The notes under the pieces are model-generated. The model ran no database searches. It had not been told where the DNA came from and was given only the letters and a program-made list of their open reading frames with translations. Positions 34,265-42,023 of a stretch of 64,000 nucleotides of DNA are shown here, in pieces. Location: the NCBI GenBank assembly GCA_021782815.1, contig JAJXUO010000004.1, positions 1 to 64,000 of the forward strand. The letters are read 5' to 3'. Source of the DNA: Pseudomonadota bacterium. Its GTDB lineage: Bacteria > Pseudomonadota > Alphaproteobacteria > Rhodospirillales > Magnetospirillaceae. A program made the translations under genes and the position numbers. Every line of letters begins with the position of its first letter. The stretch's first letter is position 1.

Positions 34265-34915
34265 TCAGTCCCCTTTGGCGGCACGGATGAAGGCGGCGAT
34301 CTTCTCGGCGTCCTTCACCCCCGGCGCCCGCTCCACCCCCGACGACACATCCACGGCCCGCGCCCCCGACAGGCGTACCGCCTCGGCCACATTGCCGGCA
34401 TCGAGGCCGCCGGCCAGCATCCACGGACAGGCCCATTTGCGCCCGGCCAGCAGCGACCAATCAAAGGACACGGCATTGCCGCCGGGACGATCGGCGGCGG
34501 CCGGGGCTTTGGCGTCGAACAGCAGCCAATCGGCCACCTCGGCATAGGCCTGGGCGGCATCGAGATCGGCGGCGGTGGCGATGCCCAGCGCCTTCATCAC
34601 CGGCATGCCGTATTCCTGACGCACCGCTTCGATGCGGTCGGGGGTTTCACGGCCATGAAACTGGAACAGATCCAGGCGCAGATGGTTCATCACCTGATCG
34701 AGAAAGGCGTTGTCGGGATCGACGAACAGGCCGACCCGCGTCACCTCCTCGGGCACGAATTCCAACAGCTCGTTGGCCCGTTCGATGGTGACATGGCGCG
34801 GACTGTTTTCGAAGAACACCACGCCGACGAAATCGGCCCCGGCATCGATGGCGGCATCCACCATCTCCTCCTCGGTCAGGCCGCAGATCTTAACCTTGAC
34901 GGGTTTCAGGCTCAT
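34265..34915 (-). CDS. trpF: Phosphoribosylanthranilate isomerase
   Basis: Amadori rearrangement in tryptophan synthesis. 216 residues, TIM barrel: VKICGLTEEEMVDAAIDAGADFVGVVFF with the catalytic Cys, FQFHGRETPDRI, LLFDAKAP, WMLAGGLDAGNVAEAV and VDVSSGVERAPGVKD with the general acid Asp. The start overlaps the pyrF stop (ATGA). trpB, which usually follows trpF, is absent; two repeat copies and an unknown gene stand in its place. Confidence 0.96.
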   Translation of the reverse strand: MSLKPVKVKICGLTEEEMVDAAIDAGADFVGVVFFENSPRHVTIERANELLEFVPEEVTRVGLFVDPDNAFLDQVMNHLRLDLFQFHGRETPDRIEAVRQEYGMPVMKALGIATAADLDAAQAYAEVADWLLFDAKAPAAADRPGGNAVSFDWSLLAGRKWACPWMLAGGLDAGNVAEAVRLSGARAVDVSSGVERAPGVKDAEKIAAFIRAAKGD

Positions 34916-35625
34916 GACGCCGCCCGCAATTCATCCTGGATACGCCGCGCCGCCGCGGCCGGATCGGTGGCGGCGGTAATGGGGCGGCCGATCACCAGAT
35001 GGCTGGCCCCCTTGGCCATGGCCTCGGCCGGCGTGAGAATCCGTTTCTGGTCGTTGGCGGCGGCCCAGGCCGGACGGATGCCCGGCACCATCAGGGCCGG
35101 ACCGGGCCCCAGCAGGGCGCGCAGGGCCTCCACCTCGTGCGGGGAACAGACCAGACCGTCCACCCCGGCCTCGTGCGCCAGCGCCGCCAGCCGTTTGACC
35201 TGATCCACCAGGCCGCCCGCCACGCCCACGCCGGTCAGATCGGCCGGGCTCATGCTGGTCAGCACCGTCACCGCCAGGAGGCGCGGCCGCGCCACCCCCG
35301 CCTTGGCGGCGGCCTCGCCAGCCGCCTCCACGGCGGCGCGCATCATATCGGCGCCCCCGCAGGCGTGCAGGGTGGTGAAGGTGGGCGCCAGGGCCACGGC
35401 GGCGCGCATGGCGCCGGCCACGGTGTTGGGGATATCGTGAAATTTCAGATCGAGAAACAGCGGCATGCCCAGCGCGGCAATGGCGCGCACGCCTTCGGGG
35501 CCGTTGGCGCTGAAGAATTCCAGGCCCACCTTGACGCCGCCCACCTGGCCGGCCAGCTGCCGGACCAGCCGCACCGCTTCGGCGGTTTCGGTGGTATCAA
35601 GGGCACAAAAAACAGGATTGGTCAT
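34912..35625 (-). CDS. pyrF: Orotidine 5'-phosphate decarboxylase
   Basis: Last step of UMP synthesis. 237 residues: CALDTTETAEAV, VGGVKVGLEFF, the catalytic string LFLDLKFHDIPNTV (Lys-Asp-Lys/His network), TLHACGGADMM, VCSPHEVEALR and VPGIRPAW for phosphate binding, and HLVIGRPITAATDP. It overlaps the lapA-like gene by four bases upstream and trpF by four downstream. Confidence 0.96.
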   Translation of the reverse strand: MTNPVFCALDTTETAEAVRLVRQLAGQVGGVKVGLEFFSANGPEGVRAIAALGMPLFLDLKFHDIPNTVAGAMRAAVALAPTFTTLHACGGADMMRAAVEAAGEAAAKAGVARPRLLAVTVLTSMSPADLTGVGVAGGLVDQVKRLAALAHEAGVDGLVCSPHEVEALRALLGPGPALMVPGIRPAWAAANDQKRILTPAEAMAKGASHLVIGRPITAATDPAAAARRIQDELRAAS

Positions 35626-35969
35626 AATGGCAACAAAGTCTTTCCGGCCGGATCATCGGCCACAGTCGTGGGCGCCGCCGGAGCGGCGCGGGCGGCTTCG
35701 AGATCGCGCTCCAGCGAGGAGACGCGACGCGCCAGGGCGGAGGCGCGGGCCTGGGCGGCCATGCGACGTGCCGCGCCCACCAGCATGCCCGCCACCAAAC
35801 CGATGAGCAGAGGCAGCAGCACGGCGGCATAGGCCGGCACCGCGAAACCGTCGGGCAGCGGCCACAGGCCCAGGGTCAGAGGTTGACGGTTCGACAGGGC
35901 GAACACCACCAGCAGCACGGCCAGGGGCAGAGCGATCAACCAGAACAGAAAGCGGGTCAGACGACGCAT
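35622..35969 (-). CDS. LapA-domain (DUF1049) membrane protein
   Basis: 115 residues with two hydrophobic helices (about 6-26 and 45-67) and a cytoplasmic coiled-coil tail (LARRVSSLERDLEAAR), as in LapA/DUF1049 proteins linked to lipopolysaccharide assembly. The motif FALSNRQPLTLGLWPLPD between the helices is typical. Position between ihfB and pyrF is the usual one in this order of bacteria. Confidence 0.88.
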   Translation of the reverse strand: MRRLTRFLFWLIALPLAVLLVVFALSNRQPLTLGLWPLPDGFAVPAYAAVLLPLLIGLVAGMLVGAARRMAAQARASALARRVSSLERDLEAARAAPAAPTTVADDPAGKTLLPL

Positions 35970-35974
35970 GCCGG

Positions 35975-36259
35975 TCAGCGCACCGTGTTCAGCCGCTCGC
36001 GCAACTGTTTACCGGTTTTAAAGAAGGGCACAGCCTTTTCCGACACATCCACCGACTCGCCGGTGCGGGGATTGCGGCCCTGGCGGGCATCGCGGGTTTT
36101 TACCGAGAATGCGCCGAAACCCCGCAACTCGACCCGATCCCCCCGCGCCAGGGCGGCGGCGATCTCATCGAAAATCGTGGTGACGATGCGCTCCACATCC
36201 CGTTGATAGAGATGGGGGTTCAGCTCTGCCAGACGAGCGATCAGCTCCGACTTGGTCAT
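35975..36259 (-). CDS. ihfB: Integration host factor subunit beta
   Basis: 94 residues from ATG 36259, the usual IHF-beta length; the open frame extends further upstream without homology. [23 protein letters not shown], then [26 protein letters not shown] with the Pro that intercalates DNA, and [17 protein letters not shown]. It bends DNA for replication, recombination and regulation. Often next to rpsA; here it is about 34 kb away. Confidence 0.95.
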   Translation of the reverse strand: MTKSELIARLAELNPHLYQRDVERIVTTIFDEIAAALARGDRVELRGFGAFSVKTRDARQGRNPRTGESVDVSEKAVPFFKTGKQLRERLNTVR

Positions 36260-36391
36260 CTCCCCGCTCCTGCCTTCCGTCCTAAACACTCTCATACCCT
36301 TGGAAGGGTGCCAAAGCCGGGAGCCAGCGTCAAGATAAGCCTTTCTGAAGTCAGGCTTTTCCAGCCTGAACCCCGGACAGGCCGAACGGGA

Positions 36392-36625
36392 TCAATGCAC
36401 GCTGACCGGGTAGAGCGACTGCTGGCGGACGGCGGCGAAGGCGCGGTCGCGGTCCAGGGACAGGCCGATATGGGCGCCATCGGCGCCGTGGATCGACCAG
36501 CCCACCTCGTGATTGATCAGCACACGCTTGATATAGGCCACGTTTTCCATGCCCCACCCCGCCAGATCCTCCTGGCTCATGGCGCGGTCGGGAGCGTCGC
36601 CTTTCGGGGAAATCTGGATGGTCAT
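36392..36625 (-). CDS. DUF1150 family protein
   Basis: 77 residues from ATG 36625 (MTIQISPKGDAPDRAM). LAGWGMENVAYIKRV and WSIHGADGAHIGLSLDRDRAF match the DUF1150 pattern, an alphaproteobacterial family of unknown function. It commonly follows small heat-shock genes, as here, and may share their heat induction. Confidence 0.85.
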   Translation of the reverse strand: MTIQISPKGDAPDRAMSQEDLAGWGMENVAYIKRVLINHEVGWSIHGADGAHIGLSLDRDRAFAAVRQQSLYPVSVH

Positions 36626-36727
36626 CGCGGCGGCCTCCCTGCTCACGTCGCCTGTTGAGCGCGTTTCTAATGAAACAGCGCTCAACAGGGAAAAGAAAGA
36701 CGACTTTAGTCTCAAGAACCGGAGGCT

Positions 36728-37192
36728 TCAGGCCTTGCGGCCTTCCAGCACCCCGGCGGATGCCGGCGCCGCGCCCGGCGTCCGTTCCTCTATCTTAATG
36801 GTGCGCACCCGCGCTTCCGGCAAGGGGCGCTCCAGATCGATATGCAACAGGCCGTTATCCATGGTGGCGCCGATCACCTCGATTCCCTCGGCCAGCACGA
36901 AGCTGCGCTGGAACTGCCGGGCGGCGATGCCGCGATGGATGAAAATGCGCTCGGGATCCTCGTCGCCCTGGCGGCCGCGGATGATCAGCTGGTTGTTTTC
37001 CAGCTCCACCGTCAGGGTTTCCATGGAGAAACCGGCCACCGCCAGGGTGATGCGCAGACCGTTCTCGCCGATCTGCTCGATATTATAGGGGGGATAGCCT
37101 TCGGCCGAACTTTTGGAAATACGGTCGAGCACACGCTCGAAATGATCGAATCCCAGAAGCAGGGGGCTGTTGAAAACGGGAACGCGCGTCAT
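36728..37192 (-). CDS. Small heat-shock protein (Hsp20/IbpA)
   Basis: 154 residues from ATG 37192, with GAGGAGAGG upstream. FDHFERVLDRISKSSAEGYPPYNIEQIGENGLRI is the class A N-terminal and early alpha-crystallin segment, followed by NQLIIRGRQGD and HRGIAARQFQRSFVLAEGIEV. ATP-independent chaperone that holds unfolding proteins. Followed by DUF1150 in a likely operon. Confidence 0.94.
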   Translation of the reverse strand: MTRVPVFNSPLLLGFDHFERVLDRISKSSAEGYPPYNIEQIGENGLRITLAVAGFSMETLTVELENNQLIIRGRQGDEDPERIFIHRGIAARQFQRSFVLAEGIEVIGATMDNGLLHIDLERPLPEARVRTIKIEERTPGAAPASAGVLEGRKA

Positions 37193-37496
37193 GGTCTTGA
37201 CCTCTCCTCGAAATGCGAGCGAGAAGCCAGCGGTTTTAGCGCCCCTTAAGGATATCGGCGGCGCCCGTCCCGCCCCGGTCCGCCGCTTCGCTCCCGGGAG
37301 CCGAAACGGCATCGGCGGCGGTCGCCCGCTGGCGATCGGCACGATAGATGCCCGGCGGGACCAGCCCCGCCGTCACAAAACAGTATTTCGGCCGCGTTCC
37401 GACGCCGTCAAGCCCCCTGCCATCAGGGCTGTTTACCCTCCTATGATACGAGCGTATGATGCGCGCCATTATCCTCTTTATGATTGGGGCATTACC
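37193..37496. other. Intergenic region between hsp20 and the 2OG oxygenase
   Basis: 304 bp holding the promoters of two divergent genes. A short inverted repeat, ATACG-AG-CGTAT, lies near 37446-37457. No heat-shock CIRCE element or clear sigma-32 box was found by eye, and no small gene. Confidence 0.5.
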
Positions 37497-38171
37497 ATGA
37501 CAACGGCGGTCGCCGGTTCCCGGACTTTTCAAATTCAGGAAAGTTTCCTGCGCGCCTTGGACCAGAGCCAGCGCGTGACCGAGCCTTATCGTCATTGGCT
37601 GATGGCGGACATGTTGCCGCCGGACCAGGCGGAAGAGCTGCATGCCCTGCCGGTTCCCGCGCCCACCGGCCTGGATTTCAGCGGCCGGCGCGAAACCAAC
37701 AACAACACCCGTTTCTATTTCAACGCCGAGGCCCAGGCCCGCTTCCCCGCCGCCAAGGCCCTGGCCGAAGCCTTCCAGGACCCCCGCACCGTGGCGGCCC
37801 TGGAACGGGAATGCAAGATCGACCTGACCGGCACCAACCTGCGCCTGGAATATTGCCAGGATACCGACGGTTTCTGGCTGGAGCCCCATACCGACATCGG
37901 CGTCAAGCAGTACACCATGCTGATCTACCTCTCGAAGGGGCCGGGCAGCGAGGACTGGGGCACCGATGTCTATAATAACGACATGAAGTGGGTGCACCGC
38001 GCCCCCAGCCCGTTCAACAGCGGCCTGATCTTCATCCCCGGCACCGACACCTGGCATGCCGTGGACCGGCGCAAGATCGAGGGTGTGCGCAAGTCCATCA
38101 TCATCAACTATGTCGCCCCCGAATGGCGGGCCCGCCACGAGCTGGCCTATCCGGAAGCGCCGGTGAAATAA
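37497..38171 (+). CDS. 2-oxoglutarate/Fe(II) oxygenase-like protein
   Basis: 224 residues from ATG 37497. A double-stranded beta-helix core can be traced: LRLEYCQDTDGFWLEPHTDIGVK holds the HxD iron ligands, LIYLSKGP a core strand, and GLIFIPGTDTWHAVDRRKIEG the distal His, with RKSIIINYV supplying an Arg for 2-oxoglutarate. Substrate unknown; related proteins modify small molecules or glycans. A terminator follows at 38190. Confidence 0.82.
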   Translation: MTTAVAGSRTFQIQESFLRALDQSQRVTEPYRHWLMADMLPPDQAEELHALPVPAPTGLDFSGRRETNNNTRFYFNAEAQARFPAAKALAEAFQDPRTVAALERECKIDLTGTNLRLEYCQDTDGFWLEPHTDIGVKQYTMLIYLSKGPGSEDWGTDVYNNDMKWVHRAPSPFNSGLIFIPGTDTWHAVDRRKIEGVRKSIIINYVAPEWRARHELAYPEAPVK

Positions 38172-38189
38172 TTCCGGCCGCTCCGGCGC

Positions 38190-38226
38190 GCGGCCCCGTC
38201 GGGGGAGGACGGGGCCGCTGGATTTT
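38190..38226 (+). terminator. Terminator behind the 2OG oxygenase gene
   Basis: 11-bp GC-rich stem (38190-38200 with 38208-38218), 7-nt loop, then TGGATTTTT. Confidence 0.8.
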
Positions 38227-38282
38227 TAGAGCGAAATCCACGATGCTGACGGATGGACCACGCTTGAAGGGTGACTTCCGTA

Positions 38283-40274
38283 ATGACGCTGCCCCCCGAA
38301 GGTGTTGCCGGTTTCGTGGTGGGCGGGTCACTGGCCGTGGGACTGCTGCTGTGGAGCCGCGCCCGCCGCGGCGCGCGGCGGATGCGCGCCCGTCTCGACC
38401 GGTTGGAAAATGATCTGACGGCTCTGCGGGACGAGGCGGAACGGCTGACCGACTTCCAGACCCTGTTCGACGACACCCGCGAAGCCTTGTTCCTGTTCGA
38501 AGCCGGAGACCACCGCCTGTTGCGCATCAGCCAGGGCGGCGTGGAGATGCTGCGACACCCGCGCGACGCCCTGCTGGGCCGCCCGCTGCTGGAAACCGGC
38601 GCCCTGGGCGACGAAGCCGATTTCCTGCGCCACAAGGCCCGGCTCACACAGGGGCCCGCCCTCAGCGCCGCCTACGAAAGCCAGACGCGCCACCCCGACG
38701 GCACGCGCGTGCCGCTCGAAGTGTTCCTGCAATATATCCCGGCCCGCCCGCACCAACCCGCCCGTTTCATGGCCGCCGCCCGCGATATCCGCGACCGCAA
38801 GGCCGACGACGAGGCCCGGCGCCGCCTGTCGGCCGAGCTGGAAGCCATTCTGGCCAATATTCCCGTCGGCATTTCCCTGATCTCGCCCGATCGCCGCATC
38901 CTCAAGGTCAACACCGCCTTCTGCGACATCTATGGCGGACGCGAAGAGGAGTTTCTGCAGCAGGCCACCGGCGATTTCTACGCCCGCCGCGAGGATTACG
39001 AGGCCATCGCCGCCGAGGCCCTGCCCACCATGCTGCGGGGCGAGACCTATGTGGTGGAATGCCCCATGCTGCGCCGCCACGACCGGCGCGAACTGTGGTG
39101 CCGCCTGTCGGGCCGCCTGATCGACCCGGCCAATCCCGGCCTGGGCTACGTCTGGGCCCATGACGACATCACCGAGCGGCGGCGCACCGAGCAAAGCCTG
39201 CGCGACCGTCAGGACCTGTTCGAACAGATGTTCATGGCCAACGGCGCCATGAAGATGCTGCTGGACCCCGCCGACGGTCATATCGTCGACGCCAATCCCG
39301 CCGCCGCCCGTTTCTACGGCTACGATCTGGAGCGCCTGCGCAGCCTGCGCATCGGCGACATCAACGTGCTGCCGCCGGATCTCTTGAACGAGGCCCTGGA
39401 TCAGGCCAGCCACGGCCCCCAATACTACATGTTCCGCCACCGCCTGGCCGACGGCACGCTGCGCGATGTGGAAATCTACGCCGGGCCGGTGGTGGTGCAA
39501 GGGCGGCCGCTGCTGTTCTCCATCATCCACGACGTCAGCGAGCGGCTGCGCATGCAGGCCGACCTGATCCGCCGTACCGAGGAACTGCAACGCTCCAACG
39601 AGGATCTGGAATCCTTCGCCTATGTGGCCTCGCACGATTTGCGGCAGCCGTTGCGGATGATTTCCAGCTATCTGTCGCTGCTGGAACGCACCCTGGGCGA
39701 GCGGTTGGATCAGGACGGGCGCGACTATCTGGGCTTCGCCCGCGATGGCGCCAAGCGCATGGATCATCTGATTCAGGATCTGCTGGATTATGCCCGGGTG
39801 GGACGGCGCGACCGCCCGCTCACCGCGGTGTCGCTGCAGGCCGTGCTGGAGGAAACGCTGCTGCACCTCGGCGGCGCCCTGAAAGAGTGCGGCGCGGAGC
39901 TGCGCCTCCCCGACAGCCTGCCAAGCGTGCTGGGCGATGCCGGCGAACTGCAGCGCCTGCTGCTGAACCTTTTCAGCAACGCCCTTAAATACCGCAGCCC
40001 GCAACGCCCCCCCGAGATCACCCTGTCGGTGGAGCGCCAGGGCGGCGACTGGCGCTTCTGCGTGGCCGACAACGGCATCGGCATCGACCCCGAATTCCAC
40101 GACCGCATCTTCGGGCTGTTCCAACGCCTGCATCTGCAAAGCCAGTATGACGGCACCGGCATCGGTCTGGCGGTGTGCAAACGCATCGTCGATCACCATG
40201 GCGGCCGCATCTGGGTGGAGTCCGCCCCCGATCAGGGCGCCCGTTTCTTCTTCACCCTGCCCCGCCTGCCATGA
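38283..40274 (+). CDS. Multi-PAS sensor histidine kinase
   Basis: 663 residues from ATG 38283; GTG 38271 is an alternative start. One N-terminal membrane helix (about 5-24) and a coiled coil (LDRLENDLTALRDEAERL) precede three PAS domains (about 55-175, 185-300 and 310-425). The phosphoacceptor box is VASHDLRQPLRMISSYLSLLE and the ATPase boxes are NLFSNALKYRS, VADNGIGIDP and GTGIGLAVCKRIV. Orphan kinase, no receiver gene adjacent. It converges on ccoG across a shared hairpin at 40278-40308. Confidence 0.92.
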   Translation: MTLPPEGVAGFVVGGSLAVGLLLWSRARRGARRMRARLDRLENDLTALRDEAERLTDFQTLFDDTREALFLFEAGDHRLLRISQGGVEMLRHPRDALLGRPLLETGALGDEADFLRHKARLTQGPALSAAYESQTRHPDGTRVPLEVFLQYIPARPHQPARFMAAARDIRDRKADDEARRRLSAELEAILANIPVGISLISPDRRILKVNTAFCDIYGGREEEFLQQATGDFYARREDYEAIAAEALPTMLRGETYVVECPMLRRHDRRELWCRLSGRLIDPANPGLGYVWAHDDITERRRTEQSLRDRQDLFEQMFMANGAMKMLLDPADGHIVDANPAAARFYGYDLERLRSLRIGDINVLPPDLLNEALDQASHGPQYYMFRHRLADGTLRDVEIYAGPVVVQGRPLLFSIIHDVSERLRMQADLIRRTEELQRSNEDLESFAYVASHDLRQPLRMISSYLSLLERTLGERLDQDGRDYLGFARDGAKRMDHLIQDLLDYARVGRRDRPLTAVSLQAVLEETLLHLGGALKECGAELRLPDSLPSVLGDAGELQRLLLNLFSNALKYRSPQRPPEITLSVERQGGDWRFCVADNGIGIDPEFHDRIFGLFQRLHLQSQYDGTGIGLAVCKRIVDHHGGRIWVESAPDQGARFFFTLPRLP

Positions 40275-40308
40275 AAAAACCCTCCCCGGCGGTCCGCCGG
40301 GGAGGGTT
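40274..40308 (-). terminator. Terminator of ccoG
   Basis: Perfect 13-bp stem (40278-40290 with 40296-40308), GGTCC loop. On the minus strand it is followed by T6 (complement of the A run from 40274). It overlaps the stop codon of the convergent kinase gene. Confidence 0.88.
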
Positions 40309-40329
40309 CGTGTCCAAACCGGCCCTGAA

Positions 40330-41814
40330 CTACGCGCCCGGCCCGGCGAAGATATTGTTGTGGGTCACCACCTTGCCGGTGTCCTCGTCGGTCACCTTCA
40401 TGATCACCGGCATGGAGGGGCCGGCCATCTCGGCACCCGGCACGGTGATGAACATATGGAAGGTTCCCACCGAATCCGGCGGCACCGGCAGGGTCACGGC
40501 GGTGTTGGCGGTGGTATCCTGGCCGATCACCGACATGGTGGCCTGGGGCAGGCCTTCCAGGACCAGCTTGAAGTGGCCGTCCTTGTGCATCATGTTCAGC
40601 ACCTTGACCACGTAGCCGTTGCGCAGCTTGCCGCCCGACAGCATGACGTAAACCGGGCTGCGCTCGTGCAGGGCCGAAACGTCGAAGGTCTTGCGGGTGG
40701 CGAACACATAGACCATGGCGCTGCACACCAGGGTGATCACGGTGAGATAGCCGTAAACGCGCGGCCGCAGCACCTTGGTGCGCGAGGTGGTATCCCCCAC
40801 CGAACGGGCCTGCTGGTTATAGACCGAATCGTAGGAGATCAGCCCGCGCGGCAGACCGAAGCGGTCCATCACGCTGTTGCAGGCGTCGATGCACAGGGCG
40901 CAGCCGATACAGGCCAGCTGGCTGCCGTCGCGGATATCGATGCCGGTGGGGCAGGCCTGGATGCACATCTTGCAATCCACGCAGTGGCCGCGATCCTGGA
41001 ACACCTCTTTGGGATCGCGTCCCTGAATGCCGCCCCGCACCACGCCGCGCGGTTCGCCGCGCCAGGCCTCGTAGGAGACGATCATGGAATGCTCGTCGAA
41101 CATGGCCGCCTGGAAGCGGGCATAGGGGCACATATAGATGCAGACGTTTTCGCGGGCGAAACCGGCCAGCAGGAAACAGAAGAAGCTGAGCACCCCCATG
41201 GTGACGTACTGCATCAACCCGGCCTGGCCGGTGAAGAAATTGTGCACCAGGGTGGGAGCGTTGTCGAAATAGAGGGTGAAGCCGAAGCCGAAGGCCATGG
41301 CGATCACCGCCCAGCTGGCGAAGGTGGCCGTCTTGCGCAGAAGCTTGCTTACCGACATCGGCGCGCGATCCAGCTGCATGCGGGCGTTGCGCTCACCCTG
41401 GAACAAACGCTCGATCCACACGAACAGATCGGTGAACACCGTCTGCCAGCAGGCGAAGCCGCACCAGACGCGCCCCAGCATGGCCGACATGAAGAACAGG
41501 AACAACGCGGCGATGATCAGCAGACCGGTAAGGTAATAAACCTCCTGCGGCCAGATCTCGATGAAGAAGAAATAGGCGCGGCGGCCGGGCAGATCGATGA
41601 AGATGGCCTGGTGCGGCGCGCCAAGCCCACGGTCCCAGCGCAGCCAGGGGCCGATCCAGAACACCGCCAGGGTGAGGACCGACGCCAGCCATTTCAGACG
41701 GCGGAACAGGCCGCTGTTCAGAAAGCGCGGATAGGCCTTGGCGCGGCTGGCATAAAGCGACTCCCTGTGCTGTTTCTGCGGCTGCTGATCCGCAGCAGGG
41801 GATGTTTGCGACAT
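40330..41814 (-). CDS. ccoG: Cytochrome c oxidase accessory protein CcoG (FixG/RdxA)
   Basis: 494 residues from ATG 41814. Five or so membrane helices, a CGFACWQTVFTDLFVWIER motif, CIYMCPYARFQ, and two 4Fe-4S ferredoxin clusters (CVDCKMCIQACPTGIDIRDG and CIGCALCIDACNSVMDR); the C-terminal Ig-like domain ends near GAEMAGPSMPVIM. CcoG reduces copper during assembly of the cbb3 oxidase. The ccoNOPQ genes are not in this window. An Fnr-type box lies upstream. Confidence 0.95.
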   Translation of the reverse strand: MSQTSPAADQQPQKQHRESLYASRAKAYPRFLNSGLFRRLKWLASVLTLAVFWIGPWLRWDRGLGAPHQAIFIDLPGRRAYFFFIEIWPQEVYYLTGLLIIAALFLFFMSAMLGRVWCGFACWQTVFTDLFVWIERLFQGERNARMQLDRAPMSVSKLLRKTATFASWAVIAMAFGFGFTLYFDNAPTLVHNFFTGQAGLMQYVTMGVLSFFCFLLAGFARENVCIYMCPYARFQAAMFDEHSMIVSYEAWRGEPRGVVRGGIQGRDPKEVFQDRGHCVDCKMCIQACPTGIDIRDGSQLACIGCALCIDACNSVMDRFGLPRGLISYDSVYNQQARSVGDTTSRTKVLRPRVYGYLTVITLVCSAMVYVFATRKTFDVSALHERSPVYVMLSGGKLRNGYVVKVLNMMHKDGHFKLVLEGLPQATMSVIGQDTTANTAVTLPVPPDSVGTFHMFITVPGAEMAGPSMPVIMKVTDEDTGKVVTHNNIFAGPGA

Positions 41815-41940
41815 CGTGGCGGTCCTTGTGCTGAAAGCCGGATGACTGAATGCTGAAAGCCAATAGCTGAAACGCCGCCAGGAAAGACGGTCAGACCCGG
41901 AACGGCGCAACAAGCTAGCGAGGGGGCCGAGGAGTCGGCA

Positions 41941-41985
41941 TTGAGATTTCTCAATAGACCCATAATAAGACTTATTGCAAATAAG
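41941..41985 (-). promoter_or_regulatory. Fnr-type box and second palindrome upstream of ccoG
   Basis: TTGAG-ATTT-CTCAA (41941-41954) matches the Fnr/FixK site TTGAT-N4-ATCAA at eight of ten half-site bases and is itself symmetrical. A second palindrome, CTTATT-GCA-AATAAG, lies at 41971-41985. They sit 127-171 bp before the ccoG start. Low-oxygen control of ccoG would be expected. Confidence 0.5.
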
Positions 41986-42023
41986 AAGAGTCTGAAATTC
42001 GCATACCAGTCCCTCCCGGCGGA

